From an uncultured bacterium (GTDB lineage: Bacteria; Planctomycetota; UBA1135), in assembly GCA_937919925.1 (NCBI GenBank), contig CALFOT010000036.1, forward strand, positions 1-61,503: DNA of 61,503 nt, written 5' to 3'. The notes below the pieces were generated by a model, which was not told the origin of the DNA, made no database searches, and worked only from the letters and a program-made list of their open reading frames with translations. Both the position numbers and the translations under genes were made by a program. Shown here in pieces: positions 16,023 through 25,477 of the stretch. Numbering within the stretch: position 1 is the stretch's first letter; each line of letters opens with the position of its first letter.

Positions 16023-17171
16023 ATGGCTTTGTTCGCCGCACCACTCCTTGGCGCCATGTTGCTGATGGCGCCACAGCTGCCCATCGCAGTCTTGCAATCG
16101 GGCCAGCGGGTGGAATGCGTCACGGCTGCAATCGGTGACCGTGAGCTGGAAACGCCATTGGGGGTATTCCGCTGTCCTACCGATCCCGTCGTAAAACTCG
16201 TCGATGGCACGCAGCAGCGCAAAGATTTCCGCAAATTGCGGCGCCTCAAGGTAATCGATGATGCCACTTGGTTGCAGGATTTGTCGACCGCAGGGCAGCT
16301 ACTCGAACTTGCGACTGCCTGCCAAGAGTTACTGGCCTTGGATGCGCAAAACGTCTTAGCCTACGAAGCACTGGAACGCTGGGGACATCAACTCGACGCG
16401 GTGCCCGCGCAGCTCGATCGCGAACAACGGGTTGCCTGGCTCTGGGATCGCGCCGCCAGTGAGGATTTCCCACAATCCATACTCGCCGGCGCGCAACTTT
16501 TAGACGAAGTCTCGCAGAGTTCCCAAGCCGTCAATAACCGCGTTGTGAGCATTCGAGAACTGCGCAGTGCACTGCGCAGTAAGAGTGTGGTGCTGCGCCG
16601 CACCTCCGCTTTCGTTGCCGGGCGTCAGCGTCAGTTTTCGCTGCGTGAGCTGTTATTGGAGATTTCGATTTCGGAGCCTCTCGAAGTCGTGCGCACTGCG
16701 GCAGCGGCTGGGGCGCATGAAATTCATGCACATTCGGCACGTCAATATTGGGTGCAGAACTTGGCCCGCGGTAGCGATGCGCATCGCGCGGCCGCGGCCT
16801 GGAACCTTGGCCGCTACGGCGGCGCAGATGCGCTACAAGCATTGATTCACGTATTGGCTGCTGACCAACATGCTCCTGGAGAACGCTTTCGCTTTGCCGA
16901 ACGGATCATTGAAGTCGTCAGCAATAGCGATCGCAACGCCTTGGATTTGGGTGGCTTCAATCCCGAGCAACAAGAAGTTGATTTCCGACACCCTTCACCG
17001 GAGTTAGAACTCCTAGATTGGGATTCCACTTTTACCGTCACGAAGTACGGCGATAGCTTGCGTGCCGTGTTGTTGGAAGCGCTCGATACTTGGGCGAATA
17101 GTAAATCAAATCGTGATACCGCAGCTTGGCTGGAATGGTATTTAAATGTCTGGTTGCCTGCTCGTCCCTAA
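16023..17171 (+). CDS. Exported helical-repeat protein, paralogue 1 of 3
   Basis: A 382-residue protein with an N-terminal hydrophobic signal (LFAAPLLGAMLLMAPQLP), a short beta segment and then a helical solenoid. It shares with the next two genes the pattern LERWGHQLDAVPAQLDRE, then RVAWLWDRA, a SLxxLxxAL-like helix and a TAAAAGAHEIH-type helix resembling HEAT units. The family is not one I can name. It starts a block of three tandem paralogues between larB and carA. A role in the envelope is likely from the signal; no enzyme motif is visible. Confidence 0.65.
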   Translation: MALFAAPLLGAMLLMAPQLPIAVLQSGQRVECVTAAIGDRELETPLGVFRCPTDPVVKLVDGTQQRKDFRKLRRLKVIDDATWLQDLSTAGQLLELATACQELLALDAQNVLAYEALERWGHQLDAVPAQLDREQRVAWLWDRAASEDFPQSILAGAQLLDEVSQSSQAVNNRVVSIRELRSALRSKSVVLRRTSAFVAGRQRQFSLRELLLEISISEPLEVVRTAAAAGAHEIHAHSARQYWVQNLARGSDAHRAAAAWNLGRYGGADALQALIHVLAADQHAPGERFRFAERIIEVVSNSDRNALDLGGFNPEQQEVDFRHPSPELELLDWDSTFTVTKYGDSLRAVLLEALDTWANSKSNRDTAAWLEWYLNVWLPARP

Positions 17172-17186
17172 CCTCTACACCATTAC

Positions 17187-18254
17187 ATGCTCACTACTTT
17201 CCTGGTTGCACTCCTATGTCAGCACCCGATCGCCATCCTCGAATCGGGAATCCGCATAGAAACATCGATTCCTCCTACAGTTGGGGCTCGTCTCATTCAA
17301 ACTGCTTTTGGCACCTATAACGCCAGCCTCGATCCAGTTGCTTCTTTAGCGGATGCAAACGCCGATTTGGAGCTGCTCGCGCCATTGCGTGATTTAGATT
17401 ATCCAGCGTGGCTGCAACGTGTAGCGGAACGCGGTCTAGTTAGCGTGATTTACGCCGATCAAGCACCGAGCGAATTCTCTGCAGCTCGCCTCAATGCGCT
17501 GGAAGTTTTCGGTCATAAACTCGACCGCCTGCCACGTGATAGCGATCGCGATGCACGCGTCGGCTTGCTTTGGGAAGAATTGCAAAACGCGCCAGATGCG
17601 GATCAAGCATTACTCACGGGTGCACTCATGCGCGAAATCTCGCTCTCCAACCTACGCCAAGTGCGCCGCGTTTCTTTAGCGGACTTAGGCCGTGCGTTGG
17701 AATCCAAAGACACCGAAATACGACGGGCCGCCTGTCGCTTGGCGGCGTATCAGCAGGAGGTTGGCATGCAACAGCGCTTATCCAAACTGAGCTTGAGTGA
17801 TCAATCCGTTTTGGTGCGCCCAGCTGCCGCCGCAGCGGTCATGGCACTCGATGAAGAACGCGCACTGGGTCGTTGGGCGATGGAGCTGTGGACCTCACGC
17901 AAAGATGCACAACGTCAGTTGGCCGCTGAACATTTGGGAAACTTCGGTCACCAACGTGAGGATGTGGTGAAAACCCTGATTTACGCGCTGGGTGCTGCGG
18001 GCAACACCCCACCAGGGCGATATGTTTTCTTCGGCCGGCAGATTACCGTGGTGGGCGACTTTGATGTGGAACTTGCCAATAACGCTTCGATTGCCGATCC
18101 GCATATTTCCGTAATCACGGATGGCGTGGTGTTACAAGTACGCGTTATTTCTACCAATTTGGGGCGCTCCATTACCACCGCGCTGCAGAATTTAACCGAC
18201 GCGAACTACGGCAATGATCGCGACGCTTGGCTACGCTGGTATGAGGCCAAATAA
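17187..18254 (+). CDS. Exported helical-repeat protein, paralogue 2 of 3
   Basis: 355 residues with a short hydrophobic leader (MLTTFLVALLCQHPIAIL). The diagnostic block is LLAPLRDLDYPAWLQRVAE followed by LEVFGHKLDRLPRDSDRD, ARVGLLWEEL, LGRALESKDTEIRRAACRLA and AAEHLGNFG. These line up in order with both neighbours, so the three arose by tandem duplication and then diverged strongly. The mature part appears all-helical. No catalytic motif is seen. It is 15 bp after paralogue 1, in one operon. Confidence 0.65.
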   Translation: MLTTFLVALLCQHPIAILESGIRIETSIPPTVGARLIQTAFGTYNASLDPVASLADANADLELLAPLRDLDYPAWLQRVAERGLVSVIYADQAPSEFSAARLNALEVFGHKLDRLPRDSDRDARVGLLWEELQNAPDADQALLTGALMREISLSNLRQVRRVSLADLGRALESKDTEIRRAACRLAAYQQEVGMQQRLSKLSLSDQSVLVRPAAAAAVMALDEERALGRWAMELWTSRKDAQRQLAAEHLGNFGHQREDVVKTLIYALGAAGNTPPGRYVFFGRQITVVGDFDVELANNASIADPHISVITDGVVLQVRVISTNLGRSITTALQNLTDANYGNDRDAWLRWYEAK

Positions 18255-18266
18255 GCCTTCACAAGC

Positions 18267-19370
18267 ATGCTAAAACTCACTGCACTGCTCTTGACTACTT
18301 TTACTGCAACTTCGGTTGCAGCACAAAACGCCACCGCAGTCCTTGACGATGGTACCCGGATTGATGTCGTGGCCTCTTCCAAAGTAGGCTCCTTCATGGT
18401 GGTTACCGAATTGGGAAGACTGCGCAGTCAAGGCGAACAGATTAGCTTGTTGCTGGATACCAGTGAAGAAATACGGCTACTCGAACCCCTGCGCGATCTT
18501 GATTATGCACTGTGGGTTGCTCGCCTCAGCGAGCGCGGCCATTTGTTACGCTTGGCGGCAGAAACTCCAGCCCTTGAACAACGCGCGCTGCTCTTCGATA
18601 CCTTGCGCATTTGGGGTCGTCGTCTCGATCCATTGCCACCGGATACCCCGCGCCAGGATCGCGCGGCTGCCTTATGGGAACGTGCGTTGAAAACCAATGA
18701 AACGCAGCTGGCTTTCCTTGTGGGCGCCCTGGAAACGGAAATTTCGCCCACTTATGGGCGACAAAGCGATGAACCATCCCTCGTGAGTTGGCGCAATGCC
18801 CTGGACAGCAAATATCCCACCCAACGCTGGGCGGCGGTCAGGCTTGCTGGTGCGCAGCGCGATGCCAATGCCGAAATCGATTTGCTGAACGTCAGCCTCA
18901 AAGACCCCGATTTGTGGGTTGCCTTAGAAGCTGGTCACGCTCTGTATGTTACGGATCCAGAAGGCGCAACTTATCGCTGGGCCTATGAAATGGTCACCAG
19001 CCGGAGCAAGGAACTGGCACGGCGCTGCGCCACCCAACTGGCAAAATGGAGCCGCCCGGATGCTCGCACCGCCCGGTTCGTGGCCTCGCGGCTGCGCGGG
19101 TCCACCCTCTTCCAACAACGCAATGCCTGCGGAGCTGGCGGTTCTCTCCCCTACGGAACTTCGGGATCCGAGATCACCAAAAACTCGGTACTCGAGGTGG
19201 CCTCTCCTTCTACTCTGGTCATGACTTTTCTCGCCGACACGATTCAGCGCGTTGCCGACTCCGCAGAGTTGCCGGTGCCCGCGCCAGAAGGTGTCCCAGA
19301 AGAAGCTACTCCAGAAACATTGCGGAAAGCACAGGCAGAAGCTTGGCGAAAGGCGTTCTTGGGGCGATAA
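18267..19370 (+). CDS. Exported helical-repeat protein, paralogue 3 of 3
   Basis: 367 residues with a clear signal peptide (LTALLLTTFTATSVAAQ). A small beta domain follows (TAVLDDGTRIDVVAS), which in form recalls the N-terminal strands of the other two. Then come LLEPLRDLDYALWVARLSE, LRIWGRRLDPLPPDTPRQ and RAAALWERAL, as in paralogue 2, with a solenoid of WAAVRLAG and ALEAGHALY helices. The Pro/Glu-rich C-terminal tail is extra. Function unknown; the order of shared blocks identifies it as the third copy. Confidence 0.65.
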   Translation: MLKLTALLLTTFTATSVAAQNATAVLDDGTRIDVVASSKVGSFMVVTELGRLRSQGEQISLLLDTSEEIRLLEPLRDLDYALWVARLSERGHLLRLAAETPALEQRALLFDTLRIWGRRLDPLPPDTPRQDRAAALWERALKTNETQLAFLVGALETEISPTYGRQSDEPSLVSWRNALDSKYPTQRWAAVRLAGAQRDANAEIDLLNVSLKDPDLWVALEAGHALYVTDPEGATYRWAYEMVTSRSKELARRCATQLAKWSRPDARTARFVASRLRGSTLFQQRNACGAGGSLPYGTSGSEITKNSVLEVASPSTLVMTFLADTIQRVADSAELPVPAPEGVPEEATPETLRKAQAEAWRKAFLGR

Positions 19371-19379
19371 TGCCGCACG

Positions 19380-20525
19380 ATGCCCGCCTCCGACATCCCC
19401 GCCACTTTAGTTCTGGAAGATGGATCCGTTTTTCGGGGACGTAGTGTCGGCGTGGCCGGCCAACGTGCTTTCGAACTCGTCTTCCACACCGGCATGACCG
19501 GCTACCAGGAAATCCTCACAGACCCTTCCTATTTTGGCCAAGCCGTTGTCATGACCTACCCGCAGATTGGCAACTATGGCTGCCAACCGCAAGCCGATGA
19601 ATCCGACCGCTGCTGGGCATCGGCCATGATCATGCGCCAGCTCACGCCCATCACTTCCAGCTGGGCAGCTACCCAAGCGCTGGATGAGTATTTTCTGGAA
19701 CGAGGCGTGATGGCCATGGATGGCGTCGACACGCGCGAACTCACCTTAATTTTGCGCTCCAAAGGGGCGCAGCGCGCCGTCATCAGCACCGAAACCGCGG
19801 ATCTAACCACCCTACTTGCGCTTGCGCGTAATCACCCTCCTTTGGATCAGCGCGATCTTGCCTCGGCAGTCAGCTGTAAAAATAGTTATTTTTGGAGTGA
19901 AGGTTTGCCCGATCCCAATAGTTGGGTGCCGACGGGCTTGCACGCCAACGCTCCAAAGTTGGTGTGTTATGACTTCGGCATCAAGCGCAACATTTTGCGC
20001 AACTTGGTGAGTGCCGGGTTTCACCCGCTGGTGGTACCAGCCCATACCAGTGCTAGCGAAGTTTTGGCGCTGAATCCCGACGCGGTGTTCTTATCCAACG
20101 GGCCAGGGGATCCGGCCGCCGTGACTTCGGCCATTGCAGCAGTACGTCAACTGGTTGCTGCTGATTTGCCGCTGTTTGGCATTTGTTTGGGCCACCAAAT
20201 TTTGGCCCTCGCTCTCGGTGGACGGACTTTCAAAATGAAATTTGGCCACCACGGTGCCAACCACCCAGTGGTCGAAACTGCCAGTGGGCGCATTGACATT
20301 AGTTCGCAAAACCATGGTTTTGCGGTGGATCCAGACAGTCTGGAAGGGACTGGCCTTGCGGTTACACACTACAACGGCAACGACCATACGGTGGCAGGCT
20401 TACGCCACACGTCCAAGCCAGTTTTTTCGGTGCAATACCACCCAGAAGGGGCGCCTGGTCCGCATGATCCGCAGCACCTCTTTCAACGCTTTCAAGAATT
20501 TCTTGCGGAACCGGCGCGGTCTTAG
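19380..20525 (+). CDS. carA: Carbamoyl-phosphate synthase small subunit
   Basis: The glutaminase subunit that releases ammonia from glutamine for carbamoyl phosphate, feeding pyrimidine and arginine synthesis. Seen: the N-terminal domain LEDGSVFRGRSVGVAGQ and FHTGMTGYQEILTDPSY, GVDTRELTLILR, and the class I amidotransferase domain with nucleophile Cys in LFGICLGHQILALALGG, QNHGFAVD, and the His/Glu of VQYHPEG. 381 residues, normal. carB is not in the window. An ATG 11 bp earlier in another frame overlaps the previous stop; the start at 19380 gives the proper N-terminus. Confidence 0.97.
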   Translation: MPASDIPATLVLEDGSVFRGRSVGVAGQRAFELVFHTGMTGYQEILTDPSYFGQAVVMTYPQIGNYGCQPQADESDRCWASAMIMRQLTPITSSWAATQALDEYFLERGVMAMDGVDTRELTLILRSKGAQRAVISTETADLTTLLALARNHPPLDQRDLASAVSCKNSYFWSEGLPDPNSWVPTGLHANAPKLVCYDFGIKRNILRNLVSAGFHPLVVPAHTSASEVLALNPDAVFLSNGPGDPAAVTSAIAAVRQLVAADLPLFGICLGHQILALALGGRTFKMKFGHHGANHPVVETASGRIDISSQNHGFAVDPDSLEGTGLAVTHYNGNDHTVAGLRHTSKPVFSVQYHPEGAPGPHDPQHLFQRFQEFLAEPARS

Positions 20526-20566
20526 GGGTTACACTCGGTTTGTGCGCATTTCTGCGCCATACCAAG

Positions 20567-21424
20567 ATGCTGTTCGTCGCCCTACTGCTTAGTTCTACTT
20601 ACGCCCTTGCCCCTGCTGCTTTGGCCTTTTCCCAGGAACCGCCTGTGGAAGAAACTGAAAAGCCTAGCGTCAGCGAGGAAATCAATCCGCAAGAAGCCGC
20701 TGCACAAATTCGCGAGGCACTGAAAAGCAAAGAGGAAATTGTCATGGTTGCTGCCTTGCAGAGCCTTGGCCAAATCCCGTCCAAACTCATCACGGCCGAG
20801 GTGGCCAAGGGTTTGAAAGTGAAGTCAGAGGCCGTGGTGTTGGCCGCGCTGGAAGCCTTGCGCTTTAATAAAGATGATTCGGCTCTCGGTTTGTTGCTGA
20901 AGGTGCGCAAAGATAAAAATATTCAAGACAACGCTAAAACCGCCGAGGCTTATGCTTATGCCCTGGGACAAAAGGGCGATAAAAAGGCCATTCCGGCGTT
21001 GACCGATGATCTAATCGGCACCGCCAAAACTCCGACCAATGTGATCACGGCCAAAGTGCTGGCGCTTGGCCACATTCGCCACGCAGATTCCATTCAAGCT
21101 TTACTCGATTACACCAAGACCACGATTGGCGGTCTCGGGCGTGGTGGTCGCGGCGGCGGCAGGAAATTGAGCCGTGAAGCCTATGGAGCCTTGGTGGTGT
21201 TGACTGGTACGGATCAAGGTGAAAGCGTTCAAGCTTGGGAGGATTGGTGGTATGACCACCGCAACGGTTTCAAGGTGTCGCCAACCGAGTGGCCGCTCGA
21301 AAATACCCGTGACCAACGCATGTGGAACAACGTTTGGTTGTCCCCGCAGGAAAAAGAAGAGGCCGCACAAGCTGCGAAAGAAGAAAAGGCCGGCCGCCGC
21401 AAGAAAGACGACGCCGACCTCTAA
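20567..21424 (+). CDS. Exported HEAT-like repeat protein
   Basis: About 285 residues. A signal peptide (MLFVALLLSSTYALAPAALA) is followed by an acidic linker (EEINPQ) and two-helix repeats such as VMVAALQSLGQIPSK, VVLAALEALRFNKDD and ITAKVLALGHIRHADSIQAL, the pattern of HEAT/PBS-type repeats. A Gly-rich loop (GGLGRGGRGGG) precedes SREAYGALVVLTGTD and a Trp-rich segment (WEDWWYDHRNGF). The last 35 residues are Lys/Glu/Ala-rich. It is the final gene of the plus-strand run starting at 12927 and may relate functionally to the three helical-repeat paralogues. Partner unknown. Confidence 0.7.
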   Translation: MLFVALLLSSTYALAPAALAFSQEPPVEETEKPSVSEEINPQEAAAQIREALKSKEEIVMVAALQSLGQIPSKLITAEVAKGLKVKSEAVVLAALEALRFNKDDSALGLLLKVRKDKNIQDNAKTAEAYAYALGQKGDKKAIPALTDDLIGTAKTPTNVITAKVLALGHIRHADSIQALLDYTKTTIGGLGRGGRGGGRKLSREAYGALVVLTGTDQGESVQAWEDWWYDHRNGFKVSPTEWPLENTRDQRMWNNVWLSPQEKEEAAQAAKEEKAGRRKKDDADL

Positions 21425-21444
21425 ACCATTGTTTTCGCGGTTCT

Positions 21445-23106
21445 TCAGCGCTGGGAAAGAAGGCTTTTGAGCAGCTCCAATATTTTGGGCGGCTGGCCAA
21501 TTCGCAGTACGCCAATGCGGAAAATGCGGCTGGATAACCACAGCGAAAAGATAGCGGTGACCCCCATCAATATGCCGGAGCCAATCATGACCGAAGTTGG
21601 CGGATCCGCCGCGGCACGATTCATCATCACAAATGGCGTGTAGAGCGGCACCCAAGTGAGGAAGGTAGCGAGGGAGCCATGAGGATCCATGGTCACAAAC
21701 ACCATCGTGAACAAGGGCACCATCAAAATGACTGTGGCAGTGCCCATAAAGTTTTGCGCCTCTTTCACAGTGGTGCACAAACTACCAATAGCCAAAAACA
21801 GCCCCGAGTAAATCATGTAACCGCAGAAGAAGTAGAAAGCAAACAGCGGCAGCAAGCCCGAGGATTGAATGACCTCGAACAATACGCCTGCCCATTCTAC
21901 GCTTGGACCGGCCATAAATTTCAACACGCCGAGCAGGGAAAAAATCCACACGGTCATCATGGTTAAACCAACACCAGCAATGCCGATGAGTTTGCCAGAC
22001 ATAATTTCCCAAGGGGTAGCCGAAGATAACAGCACCTCAATAATGCGATTTGATTTTTCCTCCACCATGTTATTGAGCAACATGTTGACTACCGTGAAGA
22101 TGGCCACCCACATTAAATACACAAAACCAATGGGGGCGAATTTGCGGATGGTGTCTGCCAAACTGACAACCTCCTCCCCAGCGGCCTTCTTGGGATCAAA
22201 GGATGCAAACTGCATCTTGGTGTTTTGCGCAGCTTTAATGGCAGCGCTATCAAGGTTACGAGCCCCAAACTCGCGCTGCTGAATATCATCATTGATGGCA
22301 CGTTCCACCAACTTGGCTAAATCATTATCGGTGAGATTGGTGGACCAAAACTGTACGCCGCGCTCGTGGGCAGTGAGAGGATCCCCGTCATTTTTTTTGC
22401 CCGGACCCTTTAGTTGCTGCAGAGCATCCTGCGGCACGATGACCAGAGCGAAAAGGGGATCCTTGAAATCGAGGAAATTTTTCTCGTCCAACAAATAGGG
22501 CTTGATCACGGCTACGATTTCCGCGGTGGAGGCTGTGGTGGGATCCAAATCTCCCCACGCATCTTGCGGCATCGAAGAGCGCTCTAACATACGCCGCGGC
22601 GCCTCAAACAAAGGTGGGTCCGCGCCGAGCTGCTGGTACAGAACGTCTAAGAAAGCATCTAATGCGCCAGGCTTGGCTAACATGTCTAACAACAGTGGAT
22701 TTTCCTTATCGACCATCGCAATCATGCTGTCTGCCATGTCGCCAGAAAGGCCTGCAGCAAAATCCATTTCCATAAAACCAGCGGGGATCTGCTCCAACAT
22801 CTCCGCAGTGCTGCGGGATTCTTGCTCGTCATTACCCAGATGGTTGACCTGAATGTACTCCAGTAGTTTTTTCACTACGGAACGCTGGTACTCGCGCTCC
22901 AGTGCTTGATCCACCACGCTTTCAAACTCACCACTCTGATCCACCAAAACGAAGTGCCGCGTTGGTTTGGCTTTTTCTTCTAGTAGTTGCGGAACCTTGA
23001 TCGAAGCGAACAGGATCAGCGGGAACATAATGAGATTGATCCAAAAACCCTTGGTGCGCGCGTTCTCGGAGTATTCGCGGCCGGCTATGTGAAAAGTGTT
23101 ATTCAT
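21445..23106 (-). CDS. ABC-2 type exporter permease (NatB-like)
   Basis: 553 residues with one N-terminal span (about 23-40, FWINLIMFPLILFASI), a large extracytoplasmic domain of about 300 residues and five to six C-terminal spans beginning near FAPIGFVYLMWVAIFTVVN. The cytoplasmic motif NNMVEEKSNRIIEVLLSS is diagnostic of NatB/YhaP-type permeases. It works with the ATPase encoded 14 bp upstream. Known relatives export Na+ or drugs; the substrate here is not evident. Confidence 0.9.
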   Translation of the reverse strand: MNNTFHIAGREYSENARTKGFWINLIMFPLILFASIKVPQLLEEKAKPTRHFVLVDQSGEFESVVDQALEREYQRSVVKKLLEYIQVNHLGNDEQESRSTAEMLEQIPAGFMEMDFAAGLSGDMADSMIAMVDKENPLLLDMLAKPGALDAFLDVLYQQLGADPPLFEAPRRMLERSSMPQDAWGDLDPTTASTAEIVAVIKPYLLDEKNFLDFKDPLFALVIVPQDALQQLKGPGKKNDGDPLTAHERGVQFWSTNLTDNDLAKLVERAINDDIQQREFGARNLDSAAIKAAQNTKMQFASFDPKKAAGEEVVSLADTIRKFAPIGFVYLMWVAIFTVVNMLLNNMVEEKSNRIIEVLLSSATPWEIMSGKLIGIAGVGLTMMTVWIFSLLGVLKFMAGPSVEWAGVLFEVIQSSGLLPLFAFYFFCGYMIYSGLFLAIGSLCTTVKEAQNFMGTATVILMVPLFTMVFVTMDPHGSLATFLTWVPLYTPFVMMNRAAADPPTSVMIGSGILMGVTAIFSLWLSSRIFRIGVLRIGQPPKILELLKSLLSQR

Positions 23107-23120
23107 GGCTGGCAGTGGGC

Positions 23121-24059
23121 TTAGCGGAATGAGGCGACTTTGGCATCTTCGCCAACAAGGTGCAAGAAAACATCGTGCAAAGTAGGTTCATGATAATTAA
23201 AGGCAGTGAGTTCAATATCGTTACGGAAACAATCGCGCAACAGCTGCTGCGGATCAGCGTTTTCTGTCATACAAACATCATAGCTACCCGGCAATCCCGC
23301 AGCGGCTTCGGTGCTGGCGACTCCAGGCAAAGAGCGCAGCGTTGCAGGATCATGGACACCGGATAAGTTGACCATTTTGGGAATCAAGGCTTTGGCTTGC
23401 GGAATGGTGCCATCAAAAACCATCTCGGCTTTGGCAATTAACAAAATGCGATCACAAATACGCTCGGCATGCGACATCACATGCGTGCTGAACACGATGG
23501 TTGTTCCGCCTTTGTTCAAATCCGAAATGACTTCTTCCATCACTTGCTGATTGGATGGATCCAATCCAGAGAACGGCTCATCCAAAATTACGAACTCCGG
23601 CTGGTGGGCGATAGAAGCCAGCACCTGCACCTTCTGCCCCATACCTTTGGAAAGGGTCTCGACTTTCTTATCGGAAAATTCCTTCAACCCATAACGCTCT
23701 AATAATTCGTAAGCGCGGTTCTTTGCCTCGCGCGCGCCCACACCTTTCAAGCGCGCAAAGTAGGCAATCACTGCCCAAGTTTTCATCTTTTTATAGAGGC
23801 CTTTCTCCTCGGGCAAGTAGCCGATACGTTGGCGTACCTCCATCGCGGAAGATGCTCCCAGTACGGAAAGCGAACCGGAGGTTGGCTTGATGATGTCCAA
23901 AATCATCCGCAAGGTTGTGGTTTTGCCAGCACCATTGGGACCAAGAAACCCGTAAATAGAACCGCGAGGCACTGCCAAGTTGATGTCACGCACAGCAGTG
24001 AAATCGCCGTAACGCTTGGTGATGTCGTGAAGCTCCACGGCGTTGGTGTAATCCATCAT
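23121..24059 (-). CDS. ABC transporter ATP-binding protein (NatA-like)
   Basis: About 312 residues. Walker A GPNGAGKTTT, Q-loop region RIGYLPEEKGLYKKM, signature TLSKGMGQKVQ, Walker B FVILDEPFSGLDP and the switch His in VFSTHVMSHAE are all present. A C-terminal DUF4162-like domain follows. The start is one of two consecutive ATG codons (24059 or 24056), and the TGA of pepP overlaps them, so translation is likely coupled. It energises the permease encoded directly downstream. Confidence 0.95.
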   Translation of the reverse strand: MMDYTNAVELHDITKRYGDFTAVRDINLAVPRGSIYGFLGPNGAGKTTTLRMILDIIKPTSGSLSVLGASSAMEVRQRIGYLPEEKGLYKKMKTWAVIAYFARLKGVGAREAKNRAYELLERYGLKEFSDKKVETLSKGMGQKVQVLASIAHQPEFVILDEPFSGLDPSNQQVMEEVISDLNKGGTTIVFSTHVMSHAERICDRILLIAKAEMVFDGTIPQAKALIPKMVNLSGVHDPATLRSLPGVASTEAAAGLPGSYDVCMTENADPQQLLRDCFRNDIELTAFNYHEPTLHDVFLHLVGEDAKVASFR

Positions 24060-25405
24060 GAACCAATCTCCGCAGTTTCCAAGGTTGGCGGTGCCAAACG
24101 TTCGGCACGACACGCCTCCTCCACATCGGCCAATGCTTTCGGCGTGGCAGCACTGAGGTTTTCCGGAGCACCACCAGTGACGTGAATGTCATCCTCAATC
24201 CGCACGCCAATACCGCGCAACTCGGCCGCGACCGAATCATCATCCGCCGGGAAGTACAGGCCAGGTTCTACAGTCAACACCATGCCGGGCTCCAACAACC
24301 GCGAATTGCCGTCCGCGCGGCTAACGCCACAATCATGTACATCCAAACCAAGATAGTGTGACGTGTTGTGGATGGTCCACTGTTTGTGCGCGTCGGTAGC
24401 AATGGCTTCTTCGACACCGCACTTCAACACTCCCAACTGATGCAAGCCATCGCAGAGCGTAGCAATCGAGACATCGTGGGCCTGATGAAATTCATTGCCG
24501 GCACGCACCACATCCATCGCTGCCAGTTGCGCCGCCAACACCACTTCATAAATATCACGCTGCGCCGGACGGAAAGTGCCATTAATAGGAAAGGTGCGAG
24601 TAATGTCAGCGGCATAGCACTGGTACTCTCCACCAGCATCAATCAACACCATGTCGCCATCCTGCAACGCCATGTGATTGGTGTTGTAATGCAAAATGTT
24701 CGCGTTATCGCCCCCAGCCACAATCGACGGATAAGCCCAGCCAGAGTCATTACAACCGTGGCGACGGAAGGTGTAATGCAGCAAAGCTTCGAGCTCATAC
24801 TCCATCATGCCGGGACGGCATTGCGACATAGCCAACAGATGCGCTTCGGCACTAATCGCCGCAGCTTTGCGCATGAAGTCCAGTTCTGCGGGCGATTTCA
24901 GCACGCGCATTTCATGCACGATGAGGCCCGCATCCAAAATGCTTTCTGGCAGGGCCAATCCCAAGCGGGCTTTGGCGCGCAAGCTCTTCAGACTCTCCAA
25001 AATAAAAGCATCCAGTTCATCATTAAAACCAAGCTGGCACCAAACTCGCTTGGACTTCGTCAATGCTTGCTCGACTTCTTCTTGGAACTCGTCATGATTA
25101 AAAGCAGCGCAAAATCCAAGCCTCTCCACGGCGCCTTCGGGGCCCATGCGGCGACCCACCCAGGTTTCACGTGCGGGATCGCGCGGCAAAACAAACAGCG
25201 TTTCCTCTGCCACACCCTCGATGCCCTTGGCGAGCATCAATGCAGCATCTGGTTCCTGGCACCCCGTGAGGTACCAAAACGACGACTGCTGACGAAATGG
25301 AAATTCAACATCATGATTCCGCGTGGCAAGTGCTGCTCCTTGGAACAGGGCGATATCGCCATCTTGCATGCGGTCGAGAAATTCTCTGCGGTGGGCTTTG
25401 AACAT
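24056..25405 (-). CDS. pepP: Xaa-Pro aminopeptidase
   Basis: A 449-residue M24B metallopeptidase that removes N-terminal residues before proline. The N-terminal creatinase-like domain has FPFRQQSSFWYLTG. In the pita-bread domain the metal ligands appear in LIDAGGEYQCYAADITRTFP (two Asp), NTSHYLGLDVHDCG (His), TVEPGLYFP (Glu) and GVRIEDDIHVT (Glu). Length equals E. coli PepP. It precedes the NatAB-type transporter with overlapping codons, an operon link without a clear metabolic meaning. Confidence 0.95.
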   Translation of the reverse strand: MFKAHRREFLDRMQDGDIALFQGAALATRNHDVEFPFRQQSSFWYLTGCQEPDAALMLAKGIEGVAEETLFVLPRDPARETWVGRRMGPEGAVERLGFCAAFNHDEFQEEVEQALTKSKRVWCQLGFNDELDAFILESLKSLRAKARLGLALPESILDAGLIVHEMRVLKSPAELDFMRKAAAISAEAHLLAMSQCRPGMMEYELEALLHYTFRRHGCNDSGWAYPSIVAGGDNANILHYNTNHMALQDGDMVLIDAGGEYQCYAADITRTFPINGTFRPAQRDIYEVVLAAQLAAMDVVRAGNEFHQAHDVSIATLCDGLHQLGVLKCGVEEAIATDAHKQWTIHNTSHYLGLDVHDCGVSRADGNSRLLEPGMVLTVEPGLYFPADDDSVAAELRGIGVRIEDDIHVTGGAPENLSAATPKALADVEEACRAERLAPPTLETAEIGS

Positions 25406-25477
25406 GGGGCGTCGGGCACAACACCCGTGAAGCCTAGTTTCGGCGCTGCAGGGCTCCGGGTCAACGCATCCACGCCT

